DNA of 13,954 nt, from positions 1-13,954 of the forward strand of contig JAEZQN010000164.1 of the NCBI GenBank assembly GCA_023441145.1, given 5' to 3'. This document shows positions 1 to 7,663 of the stretch, piece by piece. A model generated the notes under the pieces. The model was given only the letters and a program-made list of their open reading frames with translations, was not told the DNA's origin and made no database searches. The translations under genes were made by a program, and so were the position numbers. Numbering within the stretch: the stretch's first letter is position 1; each line of letters starts with the position of its first letter. The stretch comes from Bacillota bacterium (lineage in GTDB: Bacteria > Bacillota > Clostridia > Lachnospirales > Lachnospiraceae).

Positions 1-513
1 TTTAATGCCAACGATGTTGATTTTAATACTCAGTTGACTAAGATCAAAGGCACTGATGCTCAGTGTATTTTTGTACCATCTTATTATAAAGAGGCTGGTT
101 TAATTACTACTCAAGCTGCTGCTAAGGGTATGAGTCTTCCATTCTTAGGTGGAGATGGTTGGGATGGCGTTATCGATCAGGTTACGGATACTTCTGTATT
201 AGAAGGTGCTATCTTCTTAAGTCCATTCCTTTCTACTAATCCAGATGAAAAGATTCAAAACTTTGTAAAGGCTTATGAGAAAGCATACAATGCTACTCCA
301 GATCAGTTTGCAGCAGATGGTTATGACACTGTTTATACTTTCAAAGCAGCGGCTGAAAAGGCTGGAAGCATTGATGGAGATAAGTTGATTGCAGCTATGA
401 CTCAGATTACTGTAGAAGGTACTACTGGTACCATGACCTTCACGGCAGATGGTGAACCTAATAAGGATGCTAACTTTATCGTTATCAAAGATGGTAAGTA
501 TACTGCTAGATAA
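1..513 (+). CDS. livJ: Branched-chain amino-acid ABC transporter substrate-binding protein, C-terminal part (5' truncated)
   Basis: This is the C-terminal 170 residues of a periplasmic-binding-fold (type I, Leu/Ile/Val-binding) protein; the reading frame is open from base 1, so the start lies outside the window. An in-frame TTG at 34 is not a credible start because the frame continues upstream with family-like sequence. Typical features are FVPSYYKEAGLITTQAAAKG, the LGGDGWDG stretch, a DQFAADGYDTVYTFKAA helix and an ending of the form GTMTFTADGEPNKDANFIVIKDGKY. In this family the protein captures an amino acid outside the membrane and delivers it to the LivH/LivM channel. The livHMGF genes follow directly, which supports the role. 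A strong terminator lies between this gene and livH, so the binding protein is probably made in excess over the membrane parts. Exact substrate (Leu/Ile/Val or another amino acid or amide) cannot be told from sequence. Confidence 0.9.
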   Translation, partial: FNANDVDFNTQLTKIKGTDAQCIFVPSYYKEAGLITTQAAAKGMSLPFLGGDGWDGVIDQVTDTSVLEGAIFLSPFLSTNPDEKIQNFVKAYEKAYNATPDQFAADGYDTVYTFKAAAEKAGSIDGDKLIAAMTQITVEGTTGTMTFTADGEPNKDANFIVIKDGKYTAR

Positions 514-553
514 GTTGGAGTATTAAACTAACTATACAGAGCTTACTTTAAAG

Positions 554-596
554 GAATGAACGAAAGGTATAGATTCCTTTCGTTCATTCGTTTTTT
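554..596 (+). terminator. Intrinsic terminator after livJ
   Basis: A perfect 14-bp stem (554-567 GAATGAACGAAAGG pairs with 576-589) with an 8-nt loop is followed by one G and then six Ts (591-596). It lies 40 nt after the livJ stop and upstream of livH, so it probably lowers transcription of the permease and ATPase genes relative to the binding protein. Confidence 0.9.
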
Positions 597-613
597 ATTA
601 CGGAAACATTATC

Positions 614-711
614 TATAGTGATTGCTGTAATTAGTACATATTAACTTTATTCCTTAACTTAACATAAACTACAATTGTAACGTGTCCTAATTATAGCAAT
701 CATATGCTATA
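614..711. repeat. Nested inverted repeats upstream of livH
   Basis: The arm 619-634 (TGATTGCTGTAATTAG) is matched in inverted orientation by 687-702, with 15 of 16 positions complementary and the last a G-T pair. Outside it a further TATAG (614-618) is matched by 707-711 after a 4-nt bulge. The right arm also holds its own perfect 7-bp dyad, TATAGCA (692-698) and TGCTATA (705-711), with a 6-nt spacer. The set lies in the livJ-livH gap, between the terminator and the livH ribosome binding site. It could be an operator, an RNA structure or a decayed repeat element. I found no convincing -35/-10 pair in this gap; TATATT at 708-713 is a possible -10 but has no good -35. Confidence 0.6.
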
Positions 712-749
712 TTCGCAGTTGCATTTAAATTAGCAAAAGAGGTGTGTTT

Positions 750-1634
750 ATGCAAAATATATTTGAAAATATCATTAATGGGTTAACCTCAGGAAGCTTA
801 TATGCATTGATTGCATTGGGTTATACTATGGTATATGGTATTGCTAAGATGATAAACTTTGCACATGGCGATATTATCATGGTAGGTGCGTACACAGTGT
901 TCGTATGTGCAGAGCTTAATGATCTTCCTATCTGGTTAACTGTAATCCTAGCAATCGTAGTCTGTGCAGCCTTGGGTGTCTTTATCGAGAAGGTGGCATA
1001 TAAACCTTTACGTAATGCCCCTACTCTTGCAGTATTAATTACTGCCATTGGTGTTAGTTATTTCTTACAGAATTTATGCCAGACGATTCCAACCTTTGGA
1101 GCAAATCCAAGGACTGTTTCCTCCTTAATTCCTGATGGTGGAATTAAGATCGCTGGAATCACAATTTCCTACACAACAGCTATTACAATCATTCTGACAA
1201 TTGTAATAATGATTGTGTTGAATTTATTTATTAAAAAAACCAGATTAGGTAGTGCAATGCGTGCTGTATCGGAAGATAAGGGTGCCGCTACTCTTATGGG
1301 TATTAATTCTAATGCTATCATTTCTCTAACCTTTGCTATTGGTTCTGCTCTTGCAGCTGTTGCCGGAATCCTTTATGTATGTCAGTATGGTACTATTCAG
1401 CCTACTATGGGGGCTCTTCCAGGCATTAAAGCTTTTGTTGCAGCTGTAATTGGAGGGATCGGCAGTGTTCCTGGTGCTATGATTGGTGGTATCATGTTAG
1501 GATTATTAGAGTCTATGACCAAAGCGTATATTAGTACTACTCTGTTAGATGCTATTGTATTTGGTGTTCTGATTTTAGTATTATTGTTTATGCCTACCGG
1601 AATACTTGGATCCAAGAAAACAGAGAAAGTGTAG
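750..1634 (+). CDS. livH: Branched-chain amino-acid ABC transporter permease LivH
   Basis: This encodes a 294-residue integral membrane permease, one of the two channel subunits of the Liv amino-acid importer. I chose ATG 750 rather than GTG 744 because AGAGG at 738-742 sits 7 nt before ATG 750 and would overlap GTG 744. Hallmarks are an N-terminal GLTSGSLYALIALGYTMVYG helix, the family motif around INFAHGDIIMVGAY (residues 35-48), a cytoplasmic coupling-loop segment RAVSEDKGAATLMGI (171-185) expected to dock on the ATPases, and GGIGSVPGAMIGG (235-247). About eight hydrophobic segments fill the protein, as in the family, and its length is usual. The livM start follows the stop by 10 nt, so the two are cotranscribed. 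Identification is firm; the transported amino acid is not. Confidence 0.95.
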   Translation: MQNIFENIINGLTSGSLYALIALGYTMVYGIAKMINFAHGDIIMVGAYTVFVCAELNDLPIWLTVILAIVVCAALGVFIEKVAYKPLRNAPTLAVLITAIGVSYFLQNLCQTIPTFGANPRTVSSLIPDGGIKIAGITISYTTAITIILTIVIMIVLNLFIKKTRLGSAMRAVSEDKGAATLMGINSNAIISLTFAIGSALAAVAGILYVCQYGTIQPTMGALPGIKAFVAAVIGGIGSVPGAMIGGIMLGLLESMTKAYISTTLLDAIVFGVLILVLLFMPTGILGSKKTEKV

Positions 1635-1644
1635 GTGGAAGAAC

Positions 1645-2649
1645 ATGGATGCAAATATTTTTAAGAAAAACAAGCAACTCTTAATTAAGAGTATTATAAA
1701 AAATCTAATCATAGCAATTGCTATTGGAGTTCTCCTTGTACTTCTTGTAAACATGAAGGTATTGAACCGCCAGTACATAAATCTACTACCACAGCTTGGT
1801 TACTATGTAATTCTAGCAGTATCTCTTAATCTTGTTTGTGGCTTTTTGGGTGAACTTACCTTAGGTCATGCTGCTTTTATGTCCTGTGGAGCCTATATTG
1901 GGTCCCTAATTACACTACATGTTGACCTTGGCTGGTTTCCATCAATTATGCTTGCAATGTTAGTAGGTGGTATATGTGCAGCGATTGTAAGCTTTTTCTT
2001 CCGTATGGCTGTTATACGGTTAAGTGGAGATTATCTTGCTATTGTAACCCTTGCTTTAGGAGAGATAATTAAATCTATCTTTAACTCCTTGAATGACCTT
2101 ACTGGTGGGCCACAGGGACTAAAAAATGGTACTTACTATACCAATAAGGAACACTATTTGTTTATTTTCATAATTACAGTAATTTGTGTAGTATTGATGT
2201 CTAGTCTTATTAAGACAAGACTAGGTCGAGCAATCCGCTCTGTAAGGGACAATGAGATTGCTGCAGAAGCAACCGGTATTCCAGTAAATAAGATTAAGGT
2301 ACTTACCTTTGTTATTTCCGCATTTTTTGCTGGTATTGCAGGTGTAATCTATGCTCATAACTTAAATATTATTAAACCAAGCTATTTTGATTATAATATG
2401 TCTATTAACATCCTATTGTTTGCTGTATTAGGTGGCTTAGGTAGTATCAAAGGCTCTATTATCGCTGTTGTGATAATTGTATTGTTACCTGAGATGCTTC
2501 GTGTGATTGGCGATTACCGTATGCTTATTTACTCTATCGCATTAATCTCTATCATGATATTTAACCACTCAGGTATAAAAAAGCGTATTATGGAAAGTGG
2601 TAAAATACCAAGCTTCTTCAAACATAAAGCGAAAAAGGAGGAGGCATAA
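1645..2649 (+). CDS. livM: Branched-chain amino-acid ABC transporter permease LivM
   Basis: This encodes the second channel subunit of the Liv importer, 334 residues. ATG 1645 is preferred over an upstream in-frame start at 1606, which lies inside livH; an AGGTGG site at 1633-1638 precedes it. Family motifs include GELTLGHAAFMSCGAYIG (residues 69-86), LSGDYLAIVTLALGEI (126-141), the coupling segment RAIRSVRDNEIAAEATGI (195-212) and VLGGLGSIKGSIIA (261-274). A lysine-rich N-terminus and a basic C-terminal tail (IKKRIMESGK, then KHKAKKEE) flank the hydrophobic core, consistent with cytoplasmic ends. The livG ribosome binding site (AGGAGGAGG) lies within the last codons, giving tight coupling to the next gene. 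Confidence 0.95.
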   Translation: MDANIFKKNKQLLIKSIIKNLIIAIAIGVLLVLLVNMKVLNRQYINLLPQLGYYVILAVSLNLVCGFLGELTLGHAAFMSCGAYIGSLITLHVDLGWFPSIMLAMLVGGICAAIVSFFFRMAVIRLSGDYLAIVTLALGEIIKSIFNSLNDLTGGPQGLKNGTYYTNKEHYLFIFIITVICVVLMSSLIKTRLGRAIRSVRDNEIAAEATGIPVNKIKVLTFVISAFFAGIAGVIYAHNLNIIKPSYFDYNMSINILLFAVLGGLGSIKGSIIAVVIIVLLPEMLRVIGDYRMLIYSIALISIMIFNHSGIKKRIMESGKIPSFFKHKAKKEEA

Positions 2650-2651
2650 GT

Positions 2652-3407
2652 ATGGCATTATTAGAAGTAAAAAATCTAGGTATCTCCTTTGGTGGTTTGA
2701 GGGCAGTTGATAATTTTAACGTAACCATTGAAAAAGGGCAGTTATATGGCCTTATTGGTCCTAATGGAGCTGGTAAGACAACTATTTTTAATCTTCTTAC
2801 TGGTGTATATCAGCCAACAGATGGCTCAATCCAGCTAGATGGTAAAAGCATCGTTGGTATGAATCCCCATACCATTTGTCAGAATGGTATTGCTCGAACC
2901 TTTCAGAATATTCGTCTTTTCAACAAAATGACAGTGCTAGACAACGTAAAGGTTGGCTTTTATAATAATCGTCCCTATAATATGTTTGCTGGCATACTTA
3001 AATTCCCTGTATTAAAAAAGGAAGCAGCTATGGATACGAAAGCCATGGAGATTTTGAAGGTATTTGGCTTAGAGGAGTATGCAGATGTATTAGCAAGTAA
3101 TCTTCCTTATGGAAAACAGAGAAAGTTAGAAATTGCAAGAGCGTTGGCTACAGAGCCAAAACTGTTACTATTAGATGAACCTGCTGCAGGTATGAATCCA
3201 AATGAAACATTAGAGCTTATGGAGACCATACGTTTAGTTCGTGATAAATTTGAAGTAACAATTCTGCTTATTGAACATGACATGAGTTTAGTGTCTGGAA
3301 TTTGCCAGCAGATTACGGTACTTAACTTTGGTACGGTACTTGCTTCAGGCAAGCCAGAGTTTGTATTAAATGATCCTGCAGTTGTTACTGCATATTTAGG
3401 AGAATAG
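2652..3407 (+). CDS. livG: Branched-chain amino-acid ABC transporter ATP-binding protein LivG
   Basis: This is one of two different ATPase subunits that power the Liv importer at the inner face of the membrane; 251 residues, the usual family length. Visible motifs are Walker A GPNGAGKT (36-43), the Q-loop glutamine in ARTFQNIRLF (Q85), the LivG-type signature LPYGKQR in place of LSGGQ (151-157), Walker B LLLLDEP (171-177) and the switch histidine in LIEHDM (H209). It begins 2 nt after the livM stop with a strong AGGAGG site. The protein ends in AYLGE and its stop overlaps the Shine-Dalgarno region of livF, a layout repeated almost base for base at the end of livF. Confidence 0.96.
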   Translation: MALLEVKNLGISFGGLRAVDNFNVTIEKGQLYGLIGPNGAGKTTIFNLLTGVYQPTDGSIQLDGKSIVGMNPHTICQNGIARTFQNIRLFNKMTVLDNVKVGFYNNRPYNMFAGILKFPVLKKEAAMDTKAMEILKVFGLEEYADVLASNLPYGKQRKLEIARALATEPKLLLLDEPAAGMNPNETLELMETIRLVRDKFEVTILLIEHDMSLVSGICQQITVLNFGTVLASGKPEFVLNDPAVVTAYLGE

Positions 3408-3416
3408 GAGGTTGCC

Positions 3417-4127
3417 ATGAGTTTATTGACTGTAAAAGATCTAGAAGTTTATTACGGAGTAATTCAGGCAATTAAAGGAATATCCTTTGAGGTAAACGAA
3501 GGTGAGATTATTGCCTTAATTGGTGCCAATGGTGCAGGTAAGACAACAACCCTACATACTATTACGGGACTAGTAAATGCCAAAAAAGGATCTATTCTTT
3601 ATGATGGTAAGGAATTGACTAAAATACCAGCTCACAAAATCGTTTCCATGGGAATGGCACATGTTCCAGAAGGCAGACGTATTTTTGCTGAGTTGACTGT
3701 ATTAGAGAACCTTCGTATGGGTGCCTTTACAAGGACCAATCAAAAAGAGATTGAAGAAAGTCTTGAGATGGTTTATAAGAGATTCCCACGTTTGGAAGAA
3801 AGAAAAAATCAGATAGGTGGAACCTTAAGTGGTGGTGAACAGCAGATGCTAGCTATTGGTCGAGCATTAATGTCCAAGCCGAAAATTATTTTGATGGACG
3901 AACCATCCATGGGCCTTTCCCCTATTTTCGTAAGTGAGATTTTTGATATTATTCAAGAAATTAGTGCAAGTGGAACTACTGTATTACTAGTTGAGCAAAA
4001 TGCAAAGAAAGCATTAGAGATTGCTAATCGCGCTTACGTACTAGAAACTGGTAAGATTGTGCTTTCTGGTGATGCCAAAGAGATGATGGATAATGCTTCA
4101 GTGAAAAAAGCATATTTGGGAGAATAG
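3417..4127 (+). CDS. livF: Branched-chain amino-acid ABC transporter ATP-binding protein LivF
   Basis: This is the second ATPase of the Liv importer, 236 residues, expected to pair with LivG beneath LivH/LivM. Motifs are Walker A GANGAGKT (36-43), the family-typical AHVPEGRRIFAELTVLENL stretch (81-99), the signature LSGGEQQ (137-143) and Walker B IILMDEP (157-163). The switch position reads LVEQN, with glutamine (Q194) where most ABC ATPases have histidine; this is characteristic of LivF and does not suggest an inactive protein. AGGAGG at 3407-3412 precedes ATG 3417. The next gene starts 11 nt after the stop, so the operon continues past the transporter. Confidence 0.96.
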   Translation: MSLLTVKDLEVYYGVIQAIKGISFEVNEGEIIALIGANGAGKTTTLHTITGLVNAKKGSILYDGKELTKIPAHKIVSMGMAHVPEGRRIFAELTVLENLRMGAFTRTNQKEIEESLEMVYKRFPRLEERKNQIGGTLSGGEQQMLAIGRALMSKPKIILMDEPSMGLSPIFVSEIFDIIQEISASGTTVLLVEQNAKKALEIANRAYVLETGKIVLSGDAKEMMDNASVKKAYLGE

Positions 4128-4138
4128 GAGGCGTAACT

Positions 4139-4759
4139 ATGCAGAATTATGTAATTACTATTACCCGAGGTTATGGAAGTGGCGGACGTACAATTGGACA
4201 GATGCTTGCAAAGGAATTAGGAATTGGATATTATGATAGAGAATTACTTCGAATGGCTTCCGATGAAAGTGGCATCAACGAGCAATTATTTGCCAAAGCG
4301 GATGAGCAGGTGAAGAATAGTTTACTTTACAAGATAGTAAAGAAAACCTATAAAGGAGAATTAATTCCTCCAGATAGCGAAGATTTTATCTCCAATGATA
4401 ACCTGTTTAATTACCAAGCAAAGGTGATTCGTGAATTAGCTGAAAGTGAGTCTTGTGTGATTGTAGGACGCTGTGCTGATTACATCCTAAAGGACATGGA
4501 TAATGTTATTCGTGTATTTGTTCATGCACCTCTTACCTCTTGTATTGACCGTTTAGAGGAAATGTATGGAGAGGACCGTAAAGACTTAGAGAAGAAGATA
4601 ATTTCTATTGATAAGAGAAGAGCAGCTTACTATGAGTATTTTACAGGGACTCATTGGAATAATGCAGAGAATTATGATTTGTGTGTAAATACCAGCTCTT
4701 TAAGCTTTGAAAAGGGTGTAGAAGTTATAAAATCTTATCTAGATATTAAGATGAAATAA
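4139..4759 (+). CDS. Cytidylate-kinase-like family protein (AAK6-type P-loop protein)
   Basis: This 206-residue protein belongs to the cytidylate-kinase-like family (Pfam Cytidylate_kin2). It has an N-terminal nucleotide-binding loop GYGSGGRTIG (residues 11-20), which departs from the usual GKS/T Walker A in the way typical of this family. A VIVGRCADYIL strand-helix (107-117), a lid-like DKRRAAYYEYFTG segment (158-170) and a C-terminal YDLCVNTS strand (179-186) follow. It is distinct from the housekeeping cmk, which is longer and has a GKS P-loop. The substrate is not established for the family and phosphorylation of CMP should not be assumed. It starts 11 nt after livF with an AGGAGG site and is the last gene before a terminator, so it is cotranscribed with the transporter; whether it has any role in transport is unknown. 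Confidence 0.85.
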   Translation: MQNYVITITRGYGSGGRTIGQMLAKELGIGYYDRELLRMASDESGINEQLFAKADEQVKNSLLYKIVKKTYKGELIPPDSEDFISNDNLFNYQAKVIRELAESESCVIVGRCADYILKDMDNVIRVFVHAPLTSCIDRLEEMYGEDRKDLEKKIISIDKRRAAYYEYFTGTHWNNAENYDLCVNTSSLSFEKGVEVIKSYLDIKMK

Positions 4760-4775
4760 TAAAAAGCATTATATT

Positions 4776-4820
4776 AAAGCATTAGGGCTAAGTAAGTTAT
4801 GTGAGCCCTAGTGCTTTTCT
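4776..4820 (+). terminator. Terminator of the liv operon
   Basis: A 14-bp stem with one G-T pair (4776-4789 AAAGCATTAGGGCT against 4804-4817) and a 14-nt loop is followed by a short TTTTCT run. The T tract is weak but the hairpin is GC-rich at its tip and well placed 16 nt after the stop codon. Confidence 0.75.
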
Positions 4821-4851
4821 GTATATATAGGTAGGTTGTTTTTATTATATC

Positions 4852-4880
4852 TTGAAAACTAGAATCACAATGTGTATACT
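4852..4880 (+). promoter_or_regulatory. Sigma-A type promoter for the aminotransferase operon
   Basis: TTGAAA (4852-4857) and TATACT (4875-4880) are spaced by 17 bp, each one base off consensus. Transcription would start near 4887, giving a leader of about 57 nt before ATG 4944. The site directly follows the liv-operon terminator, as expected for the start of a new unit. Confidence 0.75.
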
Positions 4881-4943
4881 AGGAAAAAGGTATATTTTGG
4901 TATAGAGCTAATGTACCGGTTTACGAGGAAGGAAGGATAAAAG

Positions 4944-6131
4944 ATGATTGCTGAGAAGATGAGAGACCTTGTTGCGAATAGTAGCGTTATTCGTGCAATG
5001 TTTGAAGAAGGAAAAAAGATGGCTGCAGAGTTTGGCGCAGAGAATGTGTACGATTTTAGTTTAGGTAACCCAAGTGTAGAACCACCAAAAGAAGTAAAAC
5101 AGGCAATTATAGACGTCATTAACAATGAAAACTCTATGGAGGTTCATGGCTATATGAATAATTCTGGATACGAGAGTGTCCGTGAAACCATTGCCAAGTC
5201 TTTAAATAATAAATTTCAAACGAACTTTTCAAAGGACAACATTATTATGACTGTTGGTGCTGCAGGAGGCCTTAACGTCATATTAAAGACTCTATTAAAT
5301 CCAGGAGAGGAAGTAGTTGTTTTTGCTCCATATTTTGGTGAATATAAGAACTATGTATCTAATTTCGATGGGAAATTAATTGCAGTTGCGCCTAATACCA
5401 CTGATTTTCAACCTGATATTGAGGCATTTCGCTCAACCCTCACTGCAAGGACTAAGGTTGTGATTATCAATACACCGAATAATCCAACTGGAGTAGTATA
5501 CTCTGAAGCTACAATTAAGGCAATTGCAAAGGTAATGGAAGAAAAGGAGCAAGAATTTGGTACAACGATTTATCTAGTAGCAGATGAGCCTTACCGTGAG
5601 CTTGCTTATGATGGAGTAGAGGTTCCTTACCTTACAAAGTATTATAACAATACGATTGTTGGTTATTCCTATAGTAAGTCTCTTTCTCTTCCAGGGGAGC
5701 GTATTGGCTATCTTGTAATTCCTAATGAGTTGGATGACTATGAGGATGTCTTTGGCGCTGCTAATGTAGCGAATCGTATCTTAGGATTTGTAAATGCCCC
5801 ATCCTTGATTCAGAAGGTAGTGGCGAAGTGTGTAGATGCTGAGGTTGACGTCAAAGCGTATAACCGTAACCGTGAACTATTATATAATAGCTTAGTAAGT
5901 TATGGCTATTCTTGTGTAAAGCCACAGGGTGCTTTCTACCTCTTTGTTAAGTGTTTGGAAGCAGATGATAAGGCATTTGTACAAAGAGCGAAGAAGCATA
6001 ACCTTCTTATTGTTCCAGGCTCCTCCTTTGGATGCCCTGGTTATGTTAGAATGGCTTATTGTGTAGATTATGATATGATACAACGTTCTTTAAGTGCTTT
6101 TGAGAAGCTAGCAAAAGAATACTTAGGTTAA
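4944..6131 (+). CDS. PLP-dependent aminotransferase, class I/II (aspartate aminotransferase fold)
   Basis: This encodes a 395-residue cytoplasmic fold-type I aminotransferase. Catalytic features are visible: the NNPTGVVYSE motif (N180), D214 and Y217 in VADEPYRELAYDG, which contact the cofactor ring, the Schiff-base lysine K245 in YSYSKSLSLPGERIGY, and an arginine near the C-terminus in YVRMAY (R369) that usually binds the substrate carboxylate. The N-terminal half carries a DFSLGNPSVEPP segment (37-48) that contributes to the active site in this subgroup. The start is set by GGAAGGA upstream of ATG 4944. The substrate cannot be read from sequence; Asp, aromatic, Ala or other amino donors are all possible. 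It heads an operon with a HisC-like enzyme 53 bp downstream, and lies just after an amino-acid transporter. Confidence 0.92.
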   Translation: MIAEKMRDLVANSSVIRAMFEEGKKMAAEFGAENVYDFSLGNPSVEPPKEVKQAIIDVINNENSMEVHGYMNNSGYESVRETIAKSLNNKFQTNFSKDNIIMTVGAAGGLNVILKTLLNPGEEVVVFAPYFGEYKNYVSNFDGKLIAVAPNTTDFQPDIEAFRSTLTARTKVVIINTPNNPTGVVYSEATIKAIAKVMEEKEQEFGTTIYLVADEPYRELAYDGVEVPYLTKYYNNTIVGYSYSKSLSLPGERIGYLVIPNELDDYEDVFGAANVANRILGFVNAPSLIQKVVAKCVDAEVDVKAYNRNRELLYNSLVSYGYSCVKPQGAFYLFVKCLEADDKAFVQRAKKHNLLIVPGSSFGCPGYVRMAYCVDYDMIQRSLSAFEKLAKEYLG

Positions 6132-6184
6132 TTTAGTATAACCTTTGAGTTTGACTTAATATAGCAAGAGAGAGGAATGATTCC

Positions 6185-7246
6185 ATGAAACCTTGGGAAG
6201 TAAATATACGTAAGGTGGAACCATATGTTCCAGGAGAGCAGCCAAACCTTCCGGATATGGTTAAACTTAATACCAATGAGAATCCCTATCCGCCTGCTCC
6301 TGGAGTGAAGGATATTGTAGAAAACATGGACGTAGAGAAGCTTAGACTCTATCCAGATCCGTTGTGTAATTCACTAGTAGATGTACTGGCAGACTTTTAT
6401 GGATTAGAGAAGAATCAGGTCTTTGTTGGAGTAGGCTCAGACGATGTTCTTTCTACCGCTTTTATGACGTTTTTTAATAGTAGTAAGCCAATATTATTCC
6501 CAGACATCACATATTCCTTTTATGATGTTTGGGCCAATGTTCATAAAATTCCATATGAGCAGATTCCACTTGATGAGAATTATAGAATCATAAAAGAGGA
6601 TTACTACAGGGAGAACGGAGGAGTTGTACTTGCCAATCCCAATGCCCCTACCTCCATATGCGAGCCTCTTTCCTTTATAGAAGATATTTTACAGCATAAC
6701 CAAGATGTAATCGTTATAGTGGATGAAGCATACATAGACTTTGGTGGAGAGTCTGCATTAAAGCTAATTGATAAATATGAGAATCTTCTAGTAGTCCAAA
6801 CCTTTAGTAAATCTCGTTCCATGGCTGGTATACGTATTGGCTATTGTATGGGAAATGCCGATTTGATACAGGCGATTAATGATGTAAAGTATTCGATTAA
6901 CTCCTACACAATGAATATGACTTCTCTTCTTGCTGGTGTTGAAGCGGTTAGGGACAAAGATTATTTTTACAGTACGATTCATAGGATTGTTGCTACAAGA
7001 GAGAGGGCAAAAAAGCAGTTAGAAGAGTTAGGATTTATGATTGCCGATTCTAAAGCGAACTTTTTATTTGCCACTCATCCAGCCTTGGATTGCAAGGATT
7101 TGTTTGAGTGGTTAAGAGAAAGGCATATTTTTGTTCGCTATTTTAATATGAAAAGAATTGATAACCACCTAAGAATTACAATAGGTACCGATGAGGAGAT
7201 GGACCGATTTATATCGGCTGTAAAGGAGTATCAGTCCCAACAATAG
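6185..7246 (+). CDS. hisC: Histidinol-phosphate aminotransferase (HisC-type)
   Basis: This 353-residue PLP enzyme has the HisC layout: KLNTNENPYPPAP (residues 27-39), the GVGSDDVL cofactor-phosphate segment (82-89), LANPNAPTS (149-157) with N153, DEAYIDF (180-186) with D180 and Y183, the Schiff-base lysine K209 in QTFSKSRSMAGIRIGY, and HLRITIGT (328-335) with R330 for the substrate carboxylate. In histidine synthesis HisC converts imidazole-acetol phosphate and glutamate to histidinol phosphate and 2-oxoglutarate. No other his gene is nearby, so this may be an unlinked HisC, or a related enzyme of the same subfamily acting on aromatic or phosphonate-like substrates. A GAGAGGAA site precedes ATG 6185. 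It is probably cotranscribed with the aminotransferase upstream and the receiver gene 24 nt downstream. Confidence 0.85.
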   Translation: MKPWEVNIRKVEPYVPGEQPNLPDMVKLNTNENPYPPAPGVKDIVENMDVEKLRLYPDPLCNSLVDVLADFYGLEKNQVFVGVGSDDVLSTAFMTFFNSSKPILFPDITYSFYDVWANVHKIPYEQIPLDENYRIIKEDYYRENGGVVLANPNAPTSICEPLSFIEDILQHNQDVIVIVDEAYIDFGGESALKLIDKYENLLVVQTFSKSRSMAGIRIGYCMGNADLIQAINDVKYSINSYTMNMTSLLAGVEAVRDKDYFYSTIHRIVATRERAKKQLEELGFMIADSKANFLFATHPALDCKDLFEWLRERHIFVRYFNMKRIDNHLRITIGTDEEMDRFISAVKEYQSQQ

Positions 7247-7270
7247 GGATAAAATAAGGGGGAACTTTAG

Positions 7271-7663
7271 GTGAAGGTGTTAATTGCTGAGGATGATTTT
7301 ACTAGTAGAACCTGTATTCTCCGTATGCTAGAGCAGTACGGGGAATGTGATATTACAGTAGATGGGAAGGAAGCCGTAGAGGCTGTGGCCATAGCCCTAG
7401 AGGACAATGAGCCTTATGACTTGATATGTCTAGATATTATGATGCCGGAGATGGATGGATATGAAGCTCTTAGAGAAATACGCAAGTTAGAAGAGGAATA
7501 TGGATTGCTAGAAAAACAGTGTTCAAAGATTATTATGACCACTGCCCTTACGGATAGTCGCAATGTACAAAAGGCGTTTGAGCTTGGTTGTGTAGCTTAT
7601 GCTGGAAAGCCCATACATCCACAGAAATTAGAACATGAATTAAGAAAACTGTCTCTTATTTAA
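7271..7663 (+). CDS. Stand-alone response regulator receiver (CheY-like)
   Basis: This 130-residue protein is a single receiver domain with no output domain. The acidic pair D8/D9 in LIAEDD, the phospho-acceptor D55 in ICLDIMMPEMDGYEA, T90/T91 in IIMTTALTD and the conserved lysine K113 in YAGKPI are all present, so it should accept a phosphoryl group. It starts at GTG 7271, with AAGGGGGAA 6 nt upstream. No histidine kinase lies in the window, so the partner is unknown. The stop codon lies in the loop of the terminator hairpin shared with the convergent ECF gene, and the last codons form its left stem. Its position after hisC suggests cotranscription rather than functional linkage. It could act by protein-protein contact or as a phosphate sink or relay. 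Confidence 0.9.
   Translation: MKVLIAEDDFTSRTCILRMLEQYGECDITVDGKEAVEAVAIALEDNEPYDLICLDIMMPEMDGYEALREIRKLEEEYGLLEKQCSKIIMTTALTDSRNVQKAFELGCVAYAGKPIHPQKLEHELRKLSLI

Noticed and set aside
1606..1644. Longer livM start inside livH
   Set aside because: No ribosome binding site supports it; ATG 1645 with AGGTGG gives the normal family N-terminus.
3567..4130. LivF switch residue Gln instead of His, possibly inactivating
   Set aside because: Glutamine at this position (LVEQN) is normal for LivF proteins, so it is not evidence of loss of function.
7656..7663. Overlap of two convergent genes as a sign of frameshift or misassembly
   Set aside because: Both proteins have normal length and the shared perfect hairpin fits the overlap, so it looks genuine.
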